Shown: piece after piece, positions 1 through 8,615 of the stretch
Layout of the letters: every line of letters begins with the position of its first letter
Position numbering within the stretch: the stretch's first letter is position 1
Assembly (NCBI GenBank): GCA_016707285.1
Contig: JADJIA010000001.1
Location: 620,001-684,000, forward strand
Reading direction: 5' to 3'
From: Ignavibacteriales bacterium
GTDB lineage: Bacteria > Bacteroidota > Ignavibacteria > Ignavibacteriales > Ignavibacteriaceae
DNA: 64,000 bases
Position numbers and translations under genes: made by a program
The notes under the pieces: model-generated
Database searches by the model: none
Told to the model about the DNA's origin: nothing
What the model saw: only the letters and a program-made list of their open reading frames with translations

Positions 1-1
1 T

Positions 2-3000
2 CTTGAACAGTCAGGTTCGCCAATCGCTGAGAAAGGTCGATTATATCTTGATAATTACCATTCTGCGACAGGTTTCCTCGAAAAATTTACTCATCTCTCC
101 AACTTTATTCATTCTATAAATTCAAAATCGAGTAAGGGAATCCTGTTGCGTTCCCAGCAGTATCTTACTTCTAAAATATCAAAATCTCTTTCTGCTGAAG
201 TTGAATCCGAATATAGAGAAATAAATGAAAATCTGACCGGACTTTTCTTTTCTATCAATGAATTTGATCTCAATTTTGAAAATAACCTGCTTGTTCGATC
301 CTCCGAATACTCTCAATTGCTATGCGAAACCTATAAATTGGTTGCAGATGAATTTAACAAAGCCAAACAGAGAATTAATTGTATCGATTTTGAAGATATG
401 TTAATCTTAACCGCCGGGCTTCTGACTAAAGAAACTATCAGAAAAAATGTAACAGGGAAGTTTAAATACATCATGATTGATGAATATCAGGATACCAACG
501 ATTTACAGTTTGCAATTTTTCTCCCAATTTTGGGGGATTTGGCGGCAGGAAACCTCTATGTTGTCGGCGATAAAAAACAAAGCATTTATGGATTCCGCGA
601 TGCTGACTTAAATGTGTTTAATAAAACTGCTAAAAAGATAGCAGATAACTCCGGCAATTCTGTTATTTTGGAACATACATTCCGACTCTCAAAGGAGTTA
701 ACTGCATTTGTAAACACGATTTTCCCTTCCATTTTTTCAACATACAATCCAATTTTTGACGGTTCGGAAGAACAATTTACAAAAAAACGACTCCTGACAA
801 GTGCAGTTGACTATGAGGATACAACTTTTTTTGACATCAATAAAAAGTATCAAAAAAGTGAAATATCCTTTTTGATAAATCGAGAGACGGGCACCACTAA
901 AAATAAATCTGATGGCGAAGTTATCGAAGTAAAATCACCGTTATCCCCTGATGAGAAAGAGGCAAAACTGTTGGTTTCTCACCTTCACAACCATTTTCGA
1001 GATATCTGTGAAATAAACAACGAGGGTGAAGAGAAACTTACAGTTGCTATTTTAACACGAAAAAGGGACGATTTTGTTTTCCTCGAAAAAGTCCTTTCTG
1101 ATGCAAATATTCCTTATGAACTTATGGGGGGTAAAAGATTTTATCAACATCAGGTTGTGCAGGACATCTCATTGATTTTCCGTTTTATCACTGATCCAGA
1201 AGATGACTTTACACTTTATTCTCTCCTCAGATCTCCATTTTTCTCACTTTCTGATGAAGACCTGATAACAATTTCTCAGCTGCCGGGCACAACTGTTTTC
1301 TCCAGACTTGGAGTTATTGCAAATGATCAAGCGAACCGTTTTTCTACAACATATAAGCTTTTAATACATTTGAAAAGCATTTCACTGGAATCCAAACCTT
1401 ATGCGATAATTGATTTTATGTTGAGTAAAACTCCCTACCTTGCCGTAATTCAAAATCGCCCGAATGGAAGACAATATCTCGCAAATATTCGTAAAATTTT
1501 GTCCCAGGCAATTGAATTTGAAGAATCCACTTTTAACTCTGTCTTCGACTACAATGAGTATCTCTCAGGTTTGATCTCAATCGAAGAGGATGAAACTCAG
1601 GCACCACTTGCCCTCGACGAAAAGAGCGTTAAAATAATGACGATCCACCAGTCGAAAGGTCTGGAGTTTACCACCGTTTATATTTTTGCCGCCGGAGACC
1701 CTGCTTTTTCAACCGCAACTCAAAATGAAAATACGCTTTCTGTTAACAAAGAACTTGGTTTGATATTTAAAGTACCTGAAACAGAAGACATTTTTTATAA
1801 AAGTAAAGAGAGTTTACATTTTCGACTTGCCGAGTATTGGAGGAAACAAGTTTCAATTGAAGAGGCAAAACGGGTTCTCTATGTTGCAATTACAAGAGCG
1901 GCAAACAATCTTATTATTTGTGGAACTGTCACAGACGATAAACCCCGAAAAAAATCTTTCCTTGAGATGTTATTTCAATCTCTAAATCTGGATCTGATTC
2001 CGGAAAGCGACCTTACTTTCCAAATAAGTAACATGAAAATCGCAAAAAACGAAAACGGTAAAGTTGTTGAAAATGTGGCTGAGGATTTTGATCTTAATGT
2101 AAATTTTATTTCAGAGTTTGATCCCGAAGAGACTTATTTTGACGCAAGACCGGCCTCAAATTTTCAAAAAGATTTCCACATCCGTCCCGAAAGTATTTCA
2201 AAACTTTATTCTGACGAGATTATTACAGCCTCCAAATTTATAACTTTTCTCGAGTGTCCGTTTAAATACTATTTGAACTATATATCCGGTGTGGCAAACA
2301 TTTCAAACTTTGCAAAACTGATTCCAACCGACCAGCCAACAAGCACAGATGAGGAATATCTTGTGGAAGATACTTCACTGGCAGTTGCCGAAGGAGATGA
2401 TTCTACTTCAAAGAGGAGCAGTTTTGGTGCTGTAACAGGTTCGATAATACACGATTATCTTGCAAAGATGGACTCAACGCTGTTCTCTGAAAAACTCCTA
2501 AAAGAATTAGTTGAGGATTATTTTCTGAATAACCTGGACATTGGAGTGGATAAAAATCAGATTCTAAAAATAGTTACTCATAAGCTTGAAAAATATTTGT
2601 CATCCAAACAAGCAAAAGAAATTGAGAATTTCACCACATCACACAATGAATTCGAAATTTTTCTTCGATATGGTTCCTTTTATCTGATGGGTGTGATTGA
2701 CAAGATTATTATATTAGAAGATAGAATCATCATAATTGATTATAAGACGGGTAAAAATTTGGAGGATGTTATGGAGAGATATTCTGCCCAGCTCGATTTT
2801 TACGCTTTCCTTACTTCACGAATCTACTCCAATATTAATTCTTTTGAACTTCGTTTGATATCAATAGATAATTACGATGAATCAATAGTTAGAATTGTAT
2901 CCCGAAATTCTGTTTCCCAAACAGAAGATAAACTTAATACTTTTGTTGATACCCTAAGATCAACAATTTCAAATTCCGGTTTTTTTAGAAATACCGGACA

Positions 3001-3052
3001 TTGTCATAAATGTAAATTTAGTATCAATAATAACAGATGTTTTGTACCATGA
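2..3052 (+). CDS. addA: AddA/RecB-type UvrD helicase-nuclease, 5' end outside the window
   Basis: ATP-dependent DNA end-resection enzyme (superfamily 1 helicase plus nuclease) for recombinational double-strand break repair in the cytoplasm. The frame is open from base 2 with no stop, so the N-terminus with Walker A lies upstream; the TTG at 146 is not a convincing start. Visible helicase motifs are II (IDEYQDTND, near 475), III (VVGDKKQSIYGFRDAD, near 560), V (IMTIHQSKGLEF, near 1640) and VI (AKRVLYVAITRA, near 1870). The C-terminal third is a PD-(D/E)XK nuclease of RecB type: ITASKFITFLECPFKYY, then GSIIHDYL, then DYKTGK near 2740, then QLDFYAF. A cysteine in ECPFKYY plus a terminal CHKC...C set could hold an iron-sulfur cluster, as in AddB/Cas4-type nucleases; that is inference. 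An AddB partner would be expected upstream. Confidence 0.85.
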   Translation, partial: LEQSGSPIAEKGRLYLDNYHSATGFLEKFTHLSNFIHSINSKSSKGILLRSQQYLTSKISKSLSAEVESEYREINENLTGLFFSINEFDLNFENNLLVRSSEYSQLLCETYKLVADEFNKAKQRINCIDFEDMLILTAGLLTKETIRKNVTGKFKYIMIDEYQDTNDLQFAIFLPILGDLAAGNLYVVGDKKQSIYGFRDADLNVFNKTAKKIADNSGNSVILEHTFRLSKELTAFVNTIFPSIFSTYNPIFDGSEEQFTKKRLLTSAVDYEDTTFFDINKKYQKSEISFLINRETGTTKNKSDGEVIEVKSPLSPDEKEAKLLVSHLHNHFRDICEINNEGEEKLTVAILTRKRDDFVFLEKVLSDANIPYELMGGKRFYQHQVVQDISLIFRFITDPEDDFTLYSLLRSPFFSLSDEDLITISQLPGTTVFSRLGVIANDQANRFSTTYKLLIHLKSISLESKPYAIIDFMLSKTPYLAVIQNRPNGRQYLANIRKILSQAIEFEESTFNSVFDYNEYLSGLISIEEDETQAPLALDEKSVKIMTIHQSKGLEFTTVYIFAAGDPAFSTATQNENTLSVNKELGLIFKVPETEDIFYKSKESLHFRLAEYWRKQVSIEEAKRVLYVAITRAANNLIICGTVTDDKPRKKSFLEMLFQSLNLDLIPESDLTFQISNMKIAKNENGKVVENVAEDFDLNVNFISEFDPEETYFDARPASNFQKDFHIRPESISKLYSDEIITASKFITFLECPFKYYLNYISGVANISNFAKLIPTDQPTSTDEEYLVEDTSLAVAEGDDSTSKRSSFGAVTGSIIHDYLAKMDSTLFSEKLLKELVEDYFLNNLDIGVDKNQILKIVTHKLEKYLSSKQAKEIENFTTSHNEFEIFLRYGSFYLMGVIDKIIILEDRIIIIDYKTGKNLEDVMERYSAQLDFYAFLTSRIYSNINSFELRLISIDNYDESIVRIVSRNSVSQTEDKLNTFVDTLRSTISNSGFFRNTGHCHKCKFSINNNRCFVP

Positions 3053-4179
3053 ACTTCCTAACAAGTAAAATGTATATGTCCTGTTCACCATTTGGAAACG
3101 GTTCTCTTCGTTTTGTGAACAGAACTTTATCTTCGTTAATCCTGGTAGTGTTTGCCGTCCCGGGCTTGTTCTTCACCGGTTGCACAACAATTACTCAGGA
3201 TACTTCTTCATCCTGTAAATTGTTTGATGTTCCTCCGGAATTAACGAGTGAGGCTTTGAAGGATTCAGCATTTGTCTTCTATTCTCCCGCACTAAAGGGT
3301 AAAAAATTTTTTCTCGATCCCGGTCACGGTGGTGACGACAGGAAGAATAAAAGCCCCAATGGATTGGTTACCGAAGCGGATATCAACCTAAAAGTTTCTT
3401 TGTATCTCAGAGATTTTCTTCAGAGATCGGGCGCAATTGTCTATATGTCACGCGAAAAAGATCAAACTGTGGAACTCAAGGAAAGAACAAATATTGCAAA
3501 CAAAACTGATGCAGACTATTTTATCTCGATCCATCATAATGCTCCCGGAAAACCCTCCGACCGGTTCACAAATTATGCTTCAACCTACTATCATGCAACT
3601 GAAGATGATTATGAACACCATCCTTCAAACAGAGACCTGGCAAGATACATCAACAGAGACCTGGCATTTAACACCGGAACCCCCGCCGGGCTCGCCTCTT
3701 TTGACGGAACAATCTCCGACTATCTGATCTATCCCGGAGACGGTTTCTCTGTTTTGAGGAATATAAATATTCCGGCAGTTCTCGTTGAATGTACTTTTTT
3801 TACCAATCTCAATGAAGAATTAAGGTTGGCCGATACCATGTATAATATGACTGAAGCATGGGGCATCTACAAAGGAATTGGTAAATATTTTCGTGCAACT
3901 CCCCCAACTGTCTCATTAAAAAATAAAACGACAAAAAAAGGGAATATGCAGCTAAAGTTGGAAATCAATTCGAAACAACCGGTTTTACGACACACAATTA
4001 AAATCTTTTGCAACAAAACTCTTTTATCAGAAGACTCTTTTTCACTCGATAAAAATATTTTAACTGTCGATCTCGGTGATGCCTACAAAAGAGAGACCGA
4101 GGTAAAAGTCATTTTTTCGAACAAGGCAGGCCTGAGTAATTTGCCATTTAAACTTCTCTTAACTCCCGAAGTAAACTAA
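3049..4179 (+). CDS. N-acetylmuramoyl-L-alanine amidase (amidase_3), lipoprotein
   Basis: Zinc amidase that cleaves the amide between MurNAc and the stem peptide. The ATG at 3049 overlaps the stop of the preceding gene as ATGA, which suggests translational coupling; an in-frame ATG at 3037 is possible but less attractive. The N-terminus has a hydrophobic segment ending in a lipobox-like FTGC, so the protein is probably a lipoprotein. Amidase_3 motifs are present in order: FLDPGHGG (zinc His), TEADINLK (zinc Glu), SIHHNAP (zinc His) and AVLVECTFFTN (catalytic Glu). About 90 further residues after the catalytic domain look like a beta-sandwich of unknown role. There is no T9SS tail, unlike the second amidase at 19259, so this one probably acts on the cell's own wall. 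Confidence 0.85.
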   Translation: MNFLTSKMYMSCSPFGNGSLRFVNRTLSSLILVVFAVPGLFFTGCTTITQDTSSSCKLFDVPPELTSEALKDSAFVFYSPALKGKKFFLDPGHGGDDRKNKSPNGLVTEADINLKVSLYLRDFLQRSGAIVYMSREKDQTVELKERTNIANKTDADYFISIHHNAPGKPSDRFTNYASTYYHATEDDYEHHPSNRDLARYINRDLAFNTGTPAGLASFDGTISDYLIYPGDGFSVLRNINIPAVLVECTFFTNLNEELRLADTMYNMTEAWGIYKGIGKYFRATPPTVSLKNKTTKKGNMQLKLEINSKQPVLRHTIKIFCNKTLLSEDSFSLDKNILTVDLGDAYKRETEVKVIFSNKAGLSNLPFKLLLTPEVN

Positions 4180-4193
4180 AAGGATATAACCCT

Positions 4194-5801
4194 ATGCTCA
4201 ACTATATCTGGGCTGTTCTAATTTTTCTTGGCTTTATTTCTGCAGTATTTTATGATTCTGTTGATACAGCGACTTCAAAATACCGTAATGGCACCCCAAT
4301 TCAGTGTGTCGTTTCGTTGGATTCCAATCAGTCAACTGAGCAAAAATTGGAAGTTCTGCTTGATTCCACCACTCTGTCAAAACATTTTGGCACTAAAATT
4401 TCCTCAAACCTTAAAGGGGAAATCCTCCTCACTCCTGAGATATTAAAAAAGGAGTCAAGCATCCTGTTTTCAATTCCTGATGACGCAGATGGAATTGTTA
4501 AAGAGATTGCAAAAGCCTCGGGTAAGGAGAAGGATATTACTGCCACTGTTTTGATCAATAAGATTGACGGAGAAAAAGTAAGTGCGATTGTAACACTTGA
4601 ATCTGTTTCGTTGAAAAAAATTAAAGAGCTTACTAATGCTGCTATCAGCTACGCCGGAACTGCAGTGGAAATAGCCCTCGGTTTGGTAGGGATAATGGCT
4701 ATGTGGCTTGGGATTATGAAGATTGCTGAAGCTGCCGGTGTAATAAATTACATAGCGGTAGCATTAAAGCCGGTTACTAAAAGGTTGTTCCCCGATGTAC
4801 CACACGATCACCCGGCAATCGGGTCAATCATTATGAATGTATCGGCAAATTTTTTGGGATTGTCGAACGCCGCTACTCCGTTTGGTCTTAAAGCAATGGA
4901 AGAGCTCGATAAGTTGAATCCCGAAAAAGGTACTGCTACAAATGCGATGTGTACCTTCCTGGCAATTAATACCGCCGGGATGACTTTAATCCCAGCCACT
5001 GCAATTGCTATCAGAGCTGCAGCCGGAAGTACACAGCCCGCAGTTATTATCGGTACATCCCTTTTTGCGTCTGCTTGTGCAACAACAGCGGGATTAATAG
5101 CTGTGAAAACACTCGAGAAGTTTTCCCTTAACAGAGAAGAAGGACTTAAATTCCTGAAAACGGTTGGGAAAAAAGCAATTTTTGTGGTTCCTGTGCTTGC
5201 TCTTATTATCTATCTTTTTGTTTCAGGCACTGTAAATATCTCTTCACTCGGAATTGACACAGGCTCCTTAAAATCTGTAATCGACATCTTTTCTGCCCTC
5301 GCGATTCCGTTGATCATTTTTACTTTCGTTTTGATGGGACTAATAAAAAAAGTAAAAGTTTATGAAACATTCATCGAAGGGGCAAAAGACGGATTTAATG
5401 TTGCTCTCAAAATAATCCCTTACCTTGTTGCAATGTTGGTTGCGATCGGAATTTTTAGGGCAAGTGGTGGTATGGATATCCTGGTTTGGAGCCTTTCACC
5501 CATCACAAATCTTGTTGGGATGCCCGCTGAAGCTCTCCCAATGGCGTTGATGAGGCCCCTTTCGGGAAGTGGATCTATCGCTATTATGACTGAAATAATA
5601 AAAACCCACGGACCCGACTCATTACTCGGGTTAATGGTCTCCACATTTTTTGGAAGCACAGAAACAACATTTTATGTACTCGCAGTGTACTTTGGGTCTG
5701 TTAGTATTAAAAGAACCCGTCATGCGCTTCCCGCGGGACTTATTGCAGATGTTGTTGGACTTCTCGCAGCAGTGTTTATTGTCAGATTATTGTTTGGCTG
5801 A
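4194..5801 (+). CDS. Fused SpmA/SpmB-like nucleoside-recognition (Gate) domain membrane protein
   Basis: A 535-residue polytopic membrane protein starting 14 bp after the amidase. Two related Gate-type halves are visible: residues ~150-310 resemble SpmA (GLVGIMAMWLGIMKIAEAAG, NVSANFLGLSNAATPFGLKA, NAMCTFLAINTAGMTLIP), and residues ~360-535 resemble SpmB (MRPLSGSGSIAIMTEII, STFFGSTETTFYVLAVYFGS). The roughly 130 residues between the first membrane segment and the first half look extracytoplasmic. In spore formers SpmA and SpmB are separate and affect spore core dehydration. In this non-sporulating lineage the fused form is common and its substrate is unknown. Proximity to a wall amidase hints at an envelope role. 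Confidence 0.8.
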   Translation: MLNYIWAVLIFLGFISAVFYDSVDTATSKYRNGTPIQCVVSLDSNQSTEQKLEVLLDSTTLSKHFGTKISSNLKGEILLTPEILKKESSILFSIPDDADGIVKEIAKASGKEKDITATVLINKIDGEKVSAIVTLESVSLKKIKELTNAAISYAGTAVEIALGLVGIMAMWLGIMKIAEAAGVINYIAVALKPVTKRLFPDVPHDHPAIGSIIMNVSANFLGLSNAATPFGLKAMEELDKLNPEKGTATNAMCTFLAINTAGMTLIPATAIAIRAAAGSTQPAVIIGTSLFASACATTAGLIAVKTLEKFSLNREEGLKFLKTVGKKAIFVVPVLALIIYLFVSGTVNISSLGIDTGSLKSVIDIFSALAIPLIIFTFVLMGLIKKVKVYETFIEGAKDGFNVALKIIPYLVAMLVAIGIFRASGGMDILVWSLSPITNLVGMPAEALPMALMRPLSGSGSIAIMTEIIKTHGPDSLLGLMVSTFFGSTETTFYVLAVYFGSVSIKRTRHALPAGLIADVVGLLAAVFIVRLLFG

Positions 5802-5923
5802 GAACTGCTCAGTTCAAAAGGAAATCAGAGCCGGATATTCAAGGTGGATATAAATCCTCCGGTTGATTTGATTGAAAACCGGGATCTCTTCAATGTCAAT
5901 ACGACTTGGTATCAATTTAAAAC

Positions 5924-5958
5924 AAAAACGGCTGCCCGATAATCGGACAGCCGTTTTT
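5924..5958. terminator. Bidirectional intrinsic terminator
   Basis: Inverted repeat AAAAACGGCTGCCCGAT / ATCGGACAGCCGTTTTT with one mismatch and a short loop, flanked by A and T runs, so it works on both strands. It sits between the convergent ends of the SpmA/B-like gene (5801) and the OmpA-family gene (5981). Variants of the same GGCTG(C/T)CC stem recur at 19105, 24342 and 41974. Confidence 0.85.
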
Positions 5959-5980
5959 CTTTAATACTTGTAAGGTCTGA

Positions 5981-7744
5981 TTAGTTTAGAACCTTAAACT
6001 CAACGCGTCTGTTCATTGCACGACCTTCTGCAGTACCATTGTCTGCAACAGGAGATGATGAACCATAACCTCTAGCGGTTAGTCTGGATGAATCAACACC
6101 TTTCTCTATCAAGAAATTCATGACAGCCTGTGCTCTCTTTTCAGAAAGACTAATGTTGCTTGCATCATTTCCTACTGCATCAGTGTGCCCGCCAACTTCA
6201 ATTCTCATACCCGGATTGGCTAATAGAATTTGTGAAGCATGGTTAAGAATCGGATATGATTCGGGACGAAGATCAGCTTTTGCAAAATCGAAGTTAACGC
6301 CGTAAAGAACCCAACTCTGAGTCTGATCTTTTCCGGAATATTGTTTAATCATGTCTTCAATCTTATTGTAATCAACCGGATCGGACTGATATTTTTTAAC
6401 AATTTCTTCGATTTTGGCATAATCAACAGGATCATATTTAACCTGGGGATCATCTTTTTTAGGATCTTTATCCTTGGCTTTTCCATCATCTTTTACACCA
6501 CCATACAATGTTGGGCCATCAGCTTTGTCGCCACGATCCAAATACATGTTAAGACCAACACTGAATGTCATGTAACTGTCGTAAGGACCACCAAGGAAAC
6601 CACCAACAGGTGATGACATGGCAATATTACCATCAAGTCTGTCATGTGATACTGTATTGTATGCAACTTCGGTTGTGATTGAGTAACTCTCATGAAACAA
6701 CTTCCAATCGGCACCGAGCAATAAATTAAACCCATAGTCGAATTGCCATTCACCATCTTTGATAGAAGTTGTTGTGGGTTTGTTCACTGCATACATATAA
6801 GCACTTCCGCCCATACCAATATATGGCGAGACAGGTTCATATGGTAAAAACTTGTAGAGTACATCAATCTGACCATTGATCATTTGAGTGCTCTGATCTT
6901 TAGCCGAACCTTTCATCTGAATAAATGAAGGTTTAAATCTCATTGTTACATATTCATTAAAAACTTTTCCGATTTCAAGATATCCACCAAATCCGCCTTC
7001 TTTGCCCAATTCATCGGTACCGGCAAATCTTGGATAGATGAGACCAACGCCCCACTTCCAGCTGTTTTTATAAACAGGGTATCTTTCGATCAATGGTAAT
7101 TCTTTGTCTTTGGGATCATAACCGGCAAAATATTTGCTTGTTGGTCCAAATCCAAAATTATAAAGAACACCCAATTGAACATTCATGTAACTATCGCGTC
7201 TTCCACCGAGCATCCCACCGATTGGTCCATTTGTTCCGTCCAAACGGTCGTTGGTTACTGAGTGATAGGTAATTTCTGCATTGAGATCCCAATTCTTTGC
7301 GATCAGGTTTTTTACAACAAAACCAAATCCAAGATCAGTGGAATACTCAGGTATAAGTTCTTCTTTACCATCAACAGGTTTATTTATCTGCTGAAGAAAT
7401 CCGGCAAATCCCAAACTGAGGTAAGGAGAAAATGTTTGTTCCGGAACAAAATAATAATTTAAAGTAAAGCCTGCTCCAAAAAGATCAGTCGTGCTTTTCA
7501 TAGCAGACTGTGACTCAAGATGGGTATAAAAAGGCTTCATGCGCAAACCGACATGCTCTGACAGGTCAAGCTGAATACTCGCGTAGCCACCTACATTAAA
7601 TTCTGCGCCACCTGCATCCGTACCTACGAGTCGAGGATATCCTACTCCCAAGCCAAAGCGCCATTGATCAGTATAAACCTGAGCGCTCAAATTGAGAGAA
7701 CCTAATAAAAACAACAGAGTTGTCCCTAACAACAGCTTTTTCAT
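5981..7744 (-). CDS. OmpA-family protein with two tandem beta-barrel domains
   Basis: Outer-membrane protein with a peptidoglycan-binding tail. Residues 1-21 are a signal peptide ending SLNLSAQ. Residues ~24-200 and ~228-405 are two clearly homologous barrels: each starts with a W(R/K)(F/W)G(L/V)G(V/L)-YPR-GTD block and ends with DRLDG...GG-LGG--DSYM. A charged linker follows with the segment DPVDYxKIE repeated twice. The C-terminal OmpA domain (~470-587) carries NFDFAKADLRPES, GGHTDAVGND, LSEKRAQAVMNFL, GYGSSSPVADN and GRAMNRRVEF, including the Asp and Arg that bind diaminopimelate. The expected role is envelope anchoring. The duplicated barrel is unusual. The gene is monocistronic, with a terminator downstream. 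Confidence 0.85.
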   Translation of the reverse strand: MKKLLLGTTLLFLLGSLNLSAQVYTDQWRFGLGVGYPRLVGTDAGGAEFNVGGYASIQLDLSEHVGLRMKPFYTHLESQSAMKSTTDLFGAGFTLNYYFVPEQTFSPYLSLGFAGFLQQINKPVDGKEELIPEYSTDLGFGFVVKNLIAKNWDLNAEITYHSVTNDRLDGTNGPIGGMLGGRRDSYMNVQLGVLYNFGFGPTSKYFAGYDPKDKELPLIERYPVYKNSWKWGVGLIYPRFAGTDELGKEGGFGGYLEIGKVFNEYVTMRFKPSFIQMKGSAKDQSTQMINGQIDVLYKFLPYEPVSPYIGMGGSAYMYAVNKPTTTSIKDGEWQFDYGFNLLLGADWKLFHESYSITTEVAYNTVSHDRLDGNIAMSSPVGGFLGGPYDSYMTFSVGLNMYLDRGDKADGPTLYGGVKDDGKAKDKDPKKDDPQVKYDPVDYAKIEEIVKKYQSDPVDYNKIEDMIKQYSGKDQTQSWVLYGVNFDFAKADLRPESYPILNHASQILLANPGMRIEVGGHTDAVGNDASNISLSEKRAQAVMNFLIEKGVDSSRLTARGYGSSSPVADNGTAEGRAMNRRVEFKVLN

Positions 7745-7955
7745 ATGCGTATTTTCCTATTTTTAGCAATTCAACCATGTAATGTAATAAAATAAATAAT
7801 CGATACAAACATTTTTTTTGGAAATGTTGGCAGGTCACATCAACTTAACCCTTTAAGAATAAATGTATTAACAGATTTATATAAAGTAATAACCTAATTC
7901 CACTCTCTTTATAAGGAACAGGGTTGCTTTATTTTTTTAATTAATCGGGATTAAT

Positions 7956-7963
7956 TATATTTG
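7956..7963 (+). promoter_or_regulatory. Bacteroidota-type -7 element for tRNA-Pro
   Basis: TATATTTG matches the TAnnTTTG consensus and lies 13 bp before the tRNA. No TTG is found at the proper -33 distance, so the match is partial. Confidence 0.45.
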
Positions 7964-7976
7964 GAATCAGTATTTT

Positions 7977-8054
7977 CGGGGTGTAGCGCAGCCCGGTTAG
8001 CGCGCGTCGTTCGGGACGACGAGGTCGAGAGTTCAAATCCCTCCACCCCGACCA
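7977..8054 (+). tRNA. tRNA-Pro (CGG)
   Basis: A full cloverleaf can be folded. The acceptor arms are CGGGGTG and CACCCCG, the D-arm region is GCGCAGCCCGGTTAGCGCGC, and the anticodon stem CGTCG/CGACG encloses loop TTCGGGA, giving anticodon CGG with G37 as usual for proline. The T-arm contains GTTCAAATC. The 3' ACCA is genome-encoded (8051-8054). It lies 20 bp upstream of yajQ and may be co-transcribed with it. Confidence 0.93.
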
Positions 8055-8074
8055 TTAACAGGAAACAAAAAAAT

Positions 8075-8572
8075 ATGGCATCAAATCATTCATTCGACAT
8101 AGTCTCAGAGGTGGATTTTCAGGAAGTTGACAATGCTGTCAACCAGGCTCTGAAAGAGATAATCCAGCGGTATGATCTGAAAGAATCGCATACCACAATC
8201 GAACTTTCCAAAAAAGATAAAAGCATCTCAATCCACACCAAAGATGATTATTCTCTGTCGCAAAGTGTCGATATTCTGCAGACCAAATTTATTCGGAGAG
8301 GAATGTCGATTAAGGTTCTTAAAATGAACGAACCTGAACCGGCTTCCGGAGGTTCTTTAAGACAAAAGATTGATCTTAGAAGTGGAATTTCAAAAGAGGA
8401 TGCAAAAGAGATCACGAAACTGATTAAAGAATCGAAATTAAAAGTAAGTGCCCAGATTCAGGATGAACAGGTGAGGGTTACTGCTTCCAAAATTGACGAC
8501 CTCCAGGCTGTCCAACAGCTCGTAAAGGACAAAGATTTCGCCTTTCCCGTACAGTTCGTCAACTACAAATAA
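8075..8572 (+). CDS. yajQ: YajQ family nucleotide-binding protein
   Basis: 165-residue protein of the YajQ family (two RRM-like folds), whose members bind nucleic acids or nucleotides such as cyclic di-GMP in some bacteria. Family hallmarks are the N-terminal SFDIVSEVDFQEVDNAVNQA, the central KFIRRGMSIK and the end DFAFPVQFVNYK. An upstream in-frame start at 7961 would run through the tRNA and is wrong; the ATG at 8075 gives the normal family length and N-terminus. What it does here cannot be read from the sequence. Confidence 0.93.
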   Translation: MASNHSFDIVSEVDFQEVDNAVNQALKEIIQRYDLKESHTTIELSKKDKSISIHTKDDYSLSQSVDILQTKFIRRGMSIKVLKMNEPEPASGGSLRQKIDLRSGISKEDAKEITKLIKESKLKVSAQIQDEQVRVTASKIDDLQAVQQLVKDKDFAFPVQFVNYK

Positions 8573-8587
8573 TCAATTTTCCTTCGA

Positions 8588-8615
8588 GGGATGTGTTGGA
8601 TAGCAGCGCATCCCC
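8588..8615. terminator. Possible terminator hairpin between yajQ and lptD
   Basis: Stem GGGATGTG / CGCATCCC (one G-T pair) in the 43-bp gap between convergent genes. There is no strong T-run on either side, so activity is uncertain. Confidence 0.35.

Noticed and set aside
7961..8074. Start of yajQ at 7961
   Set aside because: This would place the tRNA-Pro gene inside the coding sequence and add residues unlike the family.
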